Positions 35,701-46,400 of a DNA stretch of 64,000 bases are shown one piece after another. The notes beneath the pieces are model-generated. The model had not been told where the DNA came from, made no database searches, and was given only the letters and a program-made list of their open reading frames with translations. The stretch's first letter is position 1; each line of letters opens with the position of its first letter. This DNA is from Pleodorina starrii (taxonomy: Eukaryota; Chlorophyta; Chlorophyceae; Chlamydomonadales; Volvocaceae), in assembly GCA_030267565.1 (NCBI GenBank), contig BRXU01000009.1:952001-1016000 (forward strand), in the 5' to 3' direction. The position numbers and the translations under genes are program-made.

Positions 35701-38276
35701 ACAAATGACACAACCTATAACTTCGCCGGCGCAGCGAGCCAAGCGCATCAGCCAACGCACCGGTGGAACCTGAGGTGTACAACTTGAAAAGCGGGGCCTC
35801 CGCCGGCATCCACTCGACCGGGCAGTCGTCTGGCTGTGAGTCCACCGCCTCGCGCCACGTCACATCCCGCCCGGCCTTCATGACTCCGCCCACATCGCTC
35901 AGCGGCAGCTGCTCCAGCATCAGGACGTGCTGCGAAAGATAACGGGGTGCCACATCCGGCGTGGCGGGGGTGCCGGAGTTTGCTTGACTGGCAGTCCCGG
36001 TGCCACCACGCCCAGCAAAAATCGTGAAGCACAAACTAGGACTCAAATAAACGTGAAGCACAAATTAGGTTCCACCAGACTTAGGACAAAAGGCATTTGC
36101 CCTCTCTCAGGCAAAGTAGTGGCCAAAAAGAGGGCCATGGCGCCCGCCACCCCTCGCACCTGGACAGTGTGCCCCTTGCCATCGCTGATCTGCAGAGCTT
36201 CGTCGACGATAGCCTGTGAGCCTCGGCAGCGGCAGTGGAAGGGCGACTAATCAGCATAAGCAGACGACCGGGTATGCGGGAACGGAATGGCCACGGAAAC
36301 AACGCAACACAGCGCATTCGGCAACGCGATGCGGCCTGTAGCGGAACTCTTCACAGGCGGAAGGTTCGTACGGCACCCTGAACACGCAGCCTGGTGCCAT
36401 CGGCACAGAAATGCAGACATTCGGTTGTGGCCACTGCAACGAAGGATAGCACAAGTGGACAAACCCAAGTAGCAGGCGACCTGGGCCCAAAAACCCACAA
36501 CGTTGTCAGCTGCCGCGGCCCAAGACGCCACCCAGCAAGACCTCATGGGCACGCCCCGGCCGAAGCTGCCATTGGTACAAACCCGTACCCTCCAGCTCAG
36601 ACACCCTTCTGCATGACTACGCGAGCCCTTTCAAAAAGGCGATACCACGCCCCATGCTTCTGTGCCCTCACAGCTTCACGCGGCGTACCTTTAGGGGAAT
36701 GGGTTTGGGCCCCCGCATGGTGCCGGACGTGGTGATGACCACGTTAGGTGTGCTGTCCAGGATGCGGTCCGCCAGCGCCTCCGCGGAGAAGCCGCCGAAC
36801 ACCACAGAGTGAACCGCCCCGATGCGGGCGCACGCCAGCTGCAGTTCGACCGGGGCAGAGTTCAGTGCAGTGCGGGGAAATAAAGATCAGTCCAAAACAG
36901 GGCAGAGTATCAAACGGTGGGCAACAAGGCTTGGATGCAACTCGGCAGGTCATCGAACTTCTTAAGTTTGCGTCAGCTCGTGGCTGTTCCTGGACATTCC
37001 TTTTCCGTTAAACGCATACGACCCCGTACTACCGGAAGCCAGATCTGATTTGGGTCATTTAAACTCTTGCAGTTTGCAGTTGCACATGCACCATGTAGCC
37101 ACGGGGAAGACTGGCGCGCCGCTCTTCCCACGTCCAGCACAACTCAGCCATATTTCAGGCGACACGCAGAGGCGCAGGCATGCGAGCGACCCAAATCCTG
37201 ATGCAAAAACTTCCATCCTCTCCGCACGAAATCTGCCGCAGCGGCATCAGCAGCAGCTCGCTAGCGAGAAAAAGGCAACAAGTCGCACGTCGAACACAGA
37301 GCCCGACAACCCATCGCGCACTGAGCTCACCATCGCTGCTGGGAGCTCCGGTACCAGCGACATGTACATGGTCACGTCGTCACCCCGCTTCACTCCAACC
37401 GACTTGAGGTAGTTCGCAATGCGGCAGACCATGCTCTTCAGCTCCGAGTATGTCACGGTGCGCTCCTGAGGGCAGGAGGAGGCCGCAGAGCGTTGTGGCA
37501 CCGCCGGGGATACGTGCAATTTTAACCATAGTGCGGATGCATTCCGGGCCATCCAAAGGTTCCCACTGTCTCGGGTAAGGACTTCTTCGCCCCTACGGGC
37601 CGCTTAGCCACATTTCACGGCACGGCGCGAGGGCTTCAACACAGAGCAATGTTGCTCCTCTGTGTTGAAGCCCTTGAGAGAGAGTGTGTGTCACCAGCTA
37701 CATGGCGGTATGCTGATTGGCTAGCCCCTTCTTCGTGGCTGCCCGAACGCACGCGGCAGCGTCACCCTGTGTGCGTGCGCCTCAGTAAACCCAGGCAGCC
37801 CACTCAGGACACAGGTGCCGACTTACCACGCCCTCGTCGTTTCCCTCCCAGTAAAAGGCGGTGCGATCACCCAGGCCAGCCTCAATGTTGCGATCAAGTG
37901 CATTCCACGCGATGTTGGTCTCCGCGCCGTCAAACCAAGAGATGTGCACAGGCCCGTTATCCACGTTCAGATTGTACCTGCAGGAGTCCAAAAGGGCCCA
38001 CAATTAACATACTGCCACTATGAAATTCAGTACCTCCATGCGTTGTCGGCGTTGCTGGCCCTACTTGCAAATTGGGGACGACCATTTCTTATGCCACGCC
38101 AGAGCGTCTGCCTGCTCGCTCCAGAATGAGTCAGGATCGCTTATGCTGCGCTCGTAGAGCTCCTTGTAACCTGAAAGCCCTTGCACGTATGCCATTTCGA
38201 CAATCGAATCCGGCGGCAGAAACTTTTCATCCTCATCAGCATGGCCTGAGCTGTTTCCAGCGTCCATATCGGACAT
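32729..38276 (-). CDS. ACS: acetyl-CoA synthetase (AMP-forming)
   Basis: Converts acetate, ATP and CoA to acetyl-CoA via acetyl-AMP, the entry step for acetate growth in green algae. Fourteen exons in transcript order: 38276-38065, 37977-37827, 37465-37331, 36838-36689, 36213-36160, 35929-35761, 35492-35340, 34913-34819, 34622-34456, 34229-34076, 33884-33761, 33630-33424, 33130-33039, 32878-32729. All phases agree and give 670 aa, the normal family length. Motifs: AMP-binding loop YTSGSTGKPKG (about 285), [34 protein letters not shown] (about 435), [20 protein letters not shown] (about 535) and the catalytic Lys of [10 protein letters not shown] (about 631), the residue regulated by acetylation in this family. 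No clear targeting signal: the N-terminus is acidic and the C-terminus (LRGK) is not a PTS1, so cytosolic location is likely. Confidence 0.95.
37631..37673. repeat. strong hairpin inside acetyl-CoA synthetase intron 2
   Basis: GGGCTTCAACACAGAG (37631-37646) is the exact inverse of CTCTGTGTTGAAGCCC (37658-37673). The loop can pair further (AGCAA/TTGCT), giving a stem of about 20 bp with a 3-base bulge and a tiny loop. It could be a short MITE, a splicing-related RNA structure or a small-RNA precursor. Confidence 0.85.
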
Positions 38277-40430
38277 TTTTGGTAAACTAATGCTCTATCA
38301 GTTATTCACGTTAACAACAGACAAGTATTGCCCTCTTGTGTGTATCCTAGCGCAGTGCGTCCATCTGCTCTTGCCTTATCATAAGATGTACCAACATGCA
38401 TGCACGACCTGTAAGACTAAATGTTCGTCTGAAAACGATGTGGCTCGCCGTACGATCGGCCAGTCATAAATTCATAATCGTGAGACAATTAAGAACGATG
38501 CTCTGCGCATGCGCTCATGATGTCGCATTGTGACTTATGAGCGTCACAGCAAGGATTTTCATGGGGACCTGTGGGCCTGTGTTGTTTTTATCGCCAACGG
38601 TCACTGGTGTCGGTTACATTTGCCGGCACATCAGTGCCCTAGTGCAAGCTCCCTCATAGCATTCGACGATATACGAACGATACCGGTTGATAAAAGGAAG
38701 CTCAGGTGCCCCACCGCTCCGTAGCTGACCGCCGCGGCCTTGCCTGACTGCTTCCTGTTCGCCAGACCTGTCGCTGACCTTCCAAGCATGCGCTGGCCCA
38801 ATAACCAACCCGCAATATACAACATTGCCCCAGAAAAAGCAAGCGGAAACACATGGCCCTCCTTCAGCTTCAACAAGTCGAGAGAGCGGCAACCCGATCT
38901 CTCGAAGGTAATGGTTACTGTATCCCAACAAAGCTCAGCCGGCATCCATGGGCTACATAAAACTGCTACCGAGGCACAGGGCGTGAAACGGCATGGTCGG
39001 GGAATTGCATAAAGGCAACATGGATTATGGTCGATCTGGTCGGTCTGGCGTAATACCGTAATTGCGTCCGGGCCCGCCGTGAGCGCGCCGCGCTCGACGC
39101 CATTGCATTGCCGTGCCACCCATCCACTACCGGTAAACAGCACTGCATTGCACAGCATTGCACGAGCCATACGACCCCCCTCAGGGACCTTGTGGCAAAG
39201 GCGACTGAGAGTGTCGAGCGCACATGCGGGAATAGGCGCACATTGCGTGCCGATTATGACGCTTCAGATACCCTTTCAGTTGGCAATTCATCGGGCCTCC
39301 CGACGGACGAACTACTCGAAAGGGTGAACCTATAATCAACTTGAAAGGCTTACAGGCATATGCCCGCCACTGGGTTGCCGTCCGTCGGTCCGTGGACCAT
39401 TGGTCGTATTTGACTAACCATACCAACCATACCCAAGGGCCCTTCCTGCACTACGCTCGGCGACTCACGCCACTAGCGGCGAATGAGGCGGGTCGCCACA
39501 CTCATCGGCGTCTCAGTACTAAAATTCCAAAAACAATGCAATCAACAGACCTAGCATTGCAGAGGGCGGAGGTCTTAACGTACGTTGTAGCCGACACGAG
39601 GCGACCAAACAATTTTCTGAAGTGCGTTTGTAAGCCCTAGATGACCGCATACTCCCTGCACATACGAGGGCTTATGCTGTCCAAGGGTTAGACGACATAC
39701 CGGTACTACTTCGCACACCTTAGAGGGGAGCCATTGTCTAAGTGTGAGGACTATGCCATGCCTGCGCTGTCCACATCCCTGCATGTAGCTTTTCCGCAAA
39801 CGTGGAGATGGCAATGCCCGTTACCCGAATGCGCAACCCAGCGGGCGAGGCTTGCGCATAATCGCAATCGTCGAGCGTGCATCAGCGAGAATCGAACGCA
39901 GGCGCGGCCGGGCGGAATACCAGAGAATGGGCGGGCAGAGGTGGCCCGAAAGGGCAGCCTGCCGGCCACTCCCGGGCTCAGCGTGAAGGCTTCTGAGTTC
40001 GGCAATGAACACCCACGCTGGCCGCAAAATAGACAAGTTATTAAATACTAGCCGCACGGCACAAGCGTAACCATCAACCCACGCACGATAGCCACATCAA
40101 GCCCGCAGCGACACCCGTCGCAAAGCCGCTGCCTCAGTCTCACCGTGGCTGGCCAGCCTTACCGAGCAGCATCAAGAGCGATCGCAGCCAGAAAACAACG
40201 CAAATTAGCTCTTGACCAAAAATTTCCAGCCATCCGATGCACAAGCATACCCTCCTGGCCTACAACGCCCCCCGTCAACGCTGTGCCAAACCCGACAATA
40301 GCAGATGATTAATCCAACTACACCCTCGAACGTACGAACTAATATCAGCGCCGTCGTGACAAAAGTGACAAAGGACAAGCATAATTGTGGGTGGCCGCAC
40401 CGTGGAGAATCAAGAGGGACACGGGGGCAA
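38277..40430. other. intergenic, mostly unassigned; one possible decayed membrane-protein exon
   Basis: Contains the 5' region of the acetyl-CoA synthetase gene and the 3' flank of the SBP gene. On the minus strand near 38690-38890 a frame reads LKEGHVFPLAFSGAMLYIAG and later AAVSYGAVGHLSFLL. These two hydrophobic stretches vaguely recall MAPEG-type membrane proteins, but codon use is atypical and no flanking exons were found. Nothing else was recognised. Confidence 0.35.
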
Positions 40431-43400
40431 CTACAACATCGCGCCAACGGCGCCGCCGGCCGGGGCCATGAAGGCCTGCAGCTCCCGCAACACCGCCGCC
40501 AGCAATACCGTCAGCAGCGAGCCCAGCAGCAGCGGCAAGCCTACCAACCCGAAGCGTCGCGGCGCCACCGCCACTGCTGGCCTTTGCGCCTTCCCGGCCG
40601 CATCTGCATCCGCTCCTGCTGCCGGCGCGACTGCTCCGGTGTCGCCGACGTCCGCACAAAGGGTTTCACTGTAGTCTGCCGCCACCGCCGCCGCCGGTGG
40701 TCCAGGCTGCTCCACCTCCTCGCCGTAAATACAAAAATTGTTGAGAGAGTCCAAGCCCGCCAAATGCGCAATGTCCGCGGGCGTGCGGCCGCACGCATCA
40801 CGTGCCTGCAGCCAGACCTCCTGCGCCTCCGGCTCCAGCGACAGCAGCAGCCTCGCCGCCTCGCCGCCGTCGCCGCGCAGCGCCGCTGACGCCGCCGCCA
40901 GGTGCAGCGGCGTGACGCGCCCCGGCCACGACTGCTCGTCCAACTGCCACGGCTTTCCGTACTCCTCCGCCCAATCCAGCACCCGCATGACCATGTGGAT
41001 GTTGCAGCTGGCCACCGCCAATTGGAGCAGGCTCAGGCCGGTGCCCAGGTTGCGGAATCGAGCGACGGACGACATGGACGAGTCACACATGCTCGAATCG
41101 AGGCTGCTGTCACCGCTGACGTACGGCTCGCCCGTGATGGCGCTCCAGGCGCCGGCAACGGCGGCGCCCATGCCGGCGCTGGCTGCCGCGCCGCGCACGG
41201 TCGACGAAGCGGCCCGCGTCACAACGCGGTTGAACACGTCCGCCACCGCCGAGCCGGGCACGGGCTCCGAATCCAGGAGAATGCCGGCGGGCCCGATGGC
41301 GGCTGCTGCGGCGGTACCCATGGCGACGCCGCTCGAAGGTCCCTCCAGGGCAATCAGCCACTCCAGGAGGCCGGCCGCCAGGCAGCTTAGGCCGGAAGCC
41401 ACCACAAACGACAACAGCCTTAACGGGTACAGGAGGAGGGGTAAGTGAGAGGGTTGGGGAAGTGGGACCGGCGGGGGCGTGGCACTGCCCGCGCAATCAC
41501 AAACGCAGTGGTGCCGTGTGATGGAGGCAGGATGGCCAGTTCTCTCCGGTCCGCCTATGGGCGCCGCGAAACTGTGCGTGCGGTGCGTCCGAACGCGTGC
41601 GTTTCCCTCTGCTGCTAGGCGCTGGCGGCGACGCCACCAGACGAACACACACAGCTTTGCAATTACACCCCCCACACACACACACACGCGGCTATGGCTG
41701 GCCCGTCGGAAGTCGCCCCAATACGCACCTTGCCCCTGCAGAGCGCATCGTCCGCCTGAAGCCGGGGTTGAGCAGCGGGTGCGACAGCAGGCGGCGCACC
41801 GAGGTCTCCAGCAGCCGGCCGGGCGCGTCGGGAACCTGGGAAACGCCAGTCGGCGCCGGCGAGCAGGGCGGGGCAGGCACAAGCAGGGTGTAAGGGCGCA
41901 TCTTAGTCGGAATTAGAGGGAAGCAGGCCGTGTCTCTCTCCACACTTGCGGCCTACCTCACATGCAGCTACAGCCGCTCGCATCTCCGTCCCACATCTCC
42001 CGGCGAGGCTTCGATACGTTAGTTCAGTCCCAGACGTACCGCCCTCCATCCTGTGCATCCTCTCAACCTCGTCGCCCTCCGCCGCGCCGCCCATCCCAAA
42101 GATCAACTCGTCGCGCTCATTCGGTGCCCGTCGAGGTCGAGGTCAAGAACGGCCCGTCAGCACAGGGTCACGGACGCAGCCTTCAGAGAATCGCACCAGG
42201 GCCCCGCGCACCTTGGTATCGTCTGACAGTCCGGACCGGTTCGGCAGCGCAGGAGGCGCCGGCACCGCCACCGTTGATGCGCCGGGCACCAAGGCCTCTA
42301 ATGGCGGCAACTGCCGCTCCAGCAAGCCGTCTGGGCTCGCGGGAACAGGCTGTAGCAAGTTGGAAGGCTCGGCGGACGCATACGGCAACGCAGACAGCGC
42401 GCCGGTGGCTGGCGCCGCGGCGGCCGCCGCCATGCCCCCATAGTCCGCTTGGTCCGGTGGCGGGCTCGACATGGCCTGAGCAAACCTCAGCTGCGGCTGC
42501 GCCTGCTGCGGGTTCTGCTGCACTTGCGTCTGCTGCAGCGCGCATTGGTGGCTGCCGCGAACGCTCGCCGTTGAGCACGGCCCCGGGGAGCTGCTCCGGC
42601 CCGCTGAGCAAGGCATGCCGCCTGCGCCTGGCGGCGACGCAGTCGGTCTGTCGGGTCGCCTGACGGCGCCAGAGGCGGCGCCAGCGGCCGTAGCGGCTCC
42701 GCCGGCCGTCACCGCCGTCGGCGCCTGCAGCAGCGTCGGCAACATGGCATCGTAGTCCAGCAGCAGCCCCAGCTCCTTCAGCAACCAGCGCCCACTGGGA
42801 GGGCGAGCCGGGTGAGCAGCAGTGAAGGAGGGGGCTGAAGCAGCGGCGACCGAGGGGAGTCAAGTCGCATCGCAGCGTGTTTCAAGCTAGACAGAACCGC
42901 ACACAGCGGCGCATACCGTAGTAACAGACGGTCCGCATCATCGAGAAAGACAACGGCAGAACGCATGTTATGACCAGAACAGGCGCCTGCAACTCTTTAA
43001 TTTACGCATTCGGCCTCGCCGCCGTGTCAGCAACCCTCTCCCCGCCCCTCTCCTCTCCCTCTCTCGTCCACCGCCTCCACAGCCCGCACACACACCTCGT
43101 CACGTCGACGCCGCTCTTCAGCCAGTCGTTGAGCTCCACCGCCGCCTCCGAGTCTTGGCAAACAACCCCGGGCGCCCAGTCCCCCATGATGTCCGCCTCC
43201 GAGCTGACGGCCTCCACCGCCACCAGTCCGTGCCGCGGCATCGCCGGCAGCTGCACGTACACGACCTCCAGGGAACACAGCTTCAAGCGCGCCTGGGTCC
43301 CGGCCCGATGGGACACGGCTGGCACCGGCGCCCCCGCCGCTGCGCCGTCCGCCTGCGCCGTGATGGCGGGCGCCCTGTCAGCTCCGTTGGCGCCGTGGGA

Positions 43401-46400
43401 CGACCTGAGGGACGTCCACGAGCCCGGATGCAGGTCGGGCACATCACGCGGTGGCGATGCGTCCGCGATGCCCCCACTGACGAGCAGAGGGGAGGAGGGA
43501 CGGGAGGAGGTGGAGCCGCCACCCGTCCAGGAACCCCGAGCCTCCTCGGGCAACGGTGGCGCGGGAGCGGCGCTCGAGCGGCGGATCCGCACCGCCGCGT
43601 CTTCCGCTGTGTCCGCGAAGGCGTCAAGCGGCGGATGCCACAGGACGGTGGCGGCAGCGGTAGCGTTGGTTATGTTTGTGGTTGTGCTGGCGAGCATGGC
43701 CGAGCCGGCGGGCTGCGGCACCAGGGGCCGAAGCTCGTAGGACCGGCTGCCGCATCGGGCGTAGAAGCGGGTACCGGGTCGGAGAAGGTTGCGGCCCGCG
43801 AGGGCCACCACGGTAGGGACACCTGTCGGGTCGCGCGAAGGGCGGGATCTGTTGTTTGGGAAGAGCTGGACATGGCGACGGAACCGTGCGAGCACATCGT
43901 GAGGACGCGCATGGCAGATGCGTGGGCCCATCCACAGTTGCTAGCTGCTTACACCGGCGGACAGAAAGGGCAACACAGTACATGGCCACCCGCGCAACGA
44001 ATGGGAGGCGAAGCGACACCGCTGTTGGCACCATCAAAACGGCTGACACGGGCCTGTATGTACCGAACCGTAACCATGCCACCAGCTAAGACTCGCACGT
44101 TACTCCGCCAGAAGGAGCAGCCAGACCAATCCCAGCTCAAGATTCAGCGCCGAAACGGCGCCTGGCTAGTTCGATAATCTGTGACGTTCACTCCCTGCTG
44201 GGTGAGGCCCAACCCTTGGCCAGTGCGCCACGCCCCGCCGTGCCCCGCCTGCTACCCACCAGCCAGCAGAACCGCAGGATCCATCGCAACCACGCTGGGT
44301 GCCCTCGCCAGGTCCGCATCCGCCACCCAGCGCGCCTGGCCGCCTGCCGTGCCGTCGTACTCAAATGCGCCCCAGCGTCCCTCCGCCGCTTGCACCACCG
44401 CACGGCGGCCGCGCAGCAGCCCGCTTGAATCGAACGCGATCCTCAGCGAAGCCACTGCCGTGCGCAGATCCCCCCCGCCCAGCACGTTACGATACAGCGC
44501 CTCCTGGCTGCCCCGGCTCAGACGCACATTGACGATCAGGTGCACGCAGCCGGGGCGCATAAAGATCTGGGGGAAGGTGGACCACGTGATGGGCGGGTTG
44601 TACGGACCGCAGGTGGGACGGAAATTGGTGCAGCAAACGCAGAAAGTCACAGAGGATGCCAGACAAATTGCGATGCGTGTCTTACAGTGAGGGACCCCAT
44701 ACGAGGTCTTGCGGCGAAATGGGCGCACAGGGCCTCAAGTAGCAGTCGGGGAACCCGTCGGGGGACCCGTCCAGCAGCCAAACGCCAAACACCCAACACC
44801 GTTGCACTGAGCCATCACCCAGCCAGCCAGACAGTCAGTCCGCCAAGTCAGCCGGCCTCCCCCACCCACCTGCATTACGTCCGACTCAGCCGCCCCTGCC
44901 CAGCGCCTCAGCCGTATGAGCATGTCTCCCGGCAGGTCCTCCGGCATGCAGCTGAACAGCTTGAGGCACACGCGAGCAGCCAGAGCGTCATCCCGACCGC
45001 CAGCGCCAGGAAACAGCACCGATAGAAGCGACCTGCCACCGCCATCGCCCTCTTCGCCGTCGTGGTCGCTGCCACACTCGCCGCTGTCGCCTCCATGGCC
45101 GGCGAAGCCCGCACCGCCACTGCCGCCGACGCCGTCGTATCTGCCGAATTGGCCGCCACCACCGCCACCGCCGCCATTGCTGGCAGTGTTGTGCTGCTGC
45201 ATGCCGCGGCTGCCAAGAGCCGCCCCAATCCCCAGATGGGCGCCGTTGCCGCCGCCGCTGTTGCCGTCACCGAGGGCGTACTGTTCCAAGAGTTGCACCG
45301 TATCCAAGCCCACGTCCGCTGAGGCCTGCCGCCGCGCCATGATGCCAGCGAGCAACTCCGAGCCGCCAGCGGATGGCGCGGCGCCACTGCTCCCAGCCCC
45401 CAACAGTCGGCGAGCACCCGGGTCCTGCGGCCTGCTGCCGCCGCCGTTCCCGCCACGGCCCCCCAGCGCCGGGGCGATGTCGTAGTGGTCGTCCAAGACC
45501 GAAGCGGCGCTGCTTCCTCGGGCGCTGGTGGCGAGCAGCCTCAAGCGCAACTGTTCAGAAGTGGCGAGGCCCAACGAAGGGCCCTCACTGTAAGAGGATC
45601 CCGGCCGAACCAGCTGCTCCTGTGGCAGCTGGGGCTCGTGCACCTGTTGTTGCTGCTGCCGCTGGTACTGGTACTGGCGGATCAGGGCGGCCCGGCGCGC
45701 ATTGATCTGCGGCGAAATGGGTTGGGACGAGCGGGTCGGTCTGCGGATAACCTGAGACGAAACCAGGGCCGGCGGAAACAGGATGAGCAATCAGCCGGGT
45801 TGGGACGAGCAGCCCGGCCAGCCCTGTCTGTGATCCCCGCGCACACGGCTAGCCTTTCCCGTCCCAAGGAAAGCCTCTACGCAACGAATGAAGTGCTCCC
45901 CAGCCCGCAGCCGGCACCGCGAAAGGCCATGCTTCACACGCACGCATCACCATGCGGACTTTCGAGGCAGAACATACCCACCATCACCGTCAGGTCATCC
46001 TGTCCTTGGCTAGGCGGCCCCAACCGCAGCGACGAAAACGCGCCAGCAGTCGGCTGCTGCTGTGGCTGCTGCTGCTGCTGTGGCTGCTGCAACAGCACAC
46101 CCCTGGCGTGGCCGCTGGCGGGTGCGCATGACCCCTCAAACTGGTCGTTCCGCAAGCCGGGACCCAGGCCCCCGCCGCCACCGCGTGCAGCCCCGGGCCC
46201 CAGCAAGCTCGCCAGGGACAGGTCGTCCCGCGCTGTCGCTGCTGTCGACCTCGGAGCACCGAGCGGCTCCACGCCCGAAGCCGCCGCCGCCCCTTGCAGC
46301 TGCTCCAACAGGGCAGCGGCGCTGTAATCGTCACTCAGGCCGCCCAACGTCACCTGCTGTTGCTGCTGCTGATCCTGGCCCGCCAATCCGCTGCCCTCTG

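Noticed and set aside
39860..39925. tRNA-like GTTCGATTC box on the minus strand
   Set aside because: T-arm pairs poorly and no acceptor or anticodon arms can be drawn.
39985..40015. 5S rRNA-like TTCTGAGTTCGG
   Set aside because: Only a dozen bases match; no 5S secondary structure around it.
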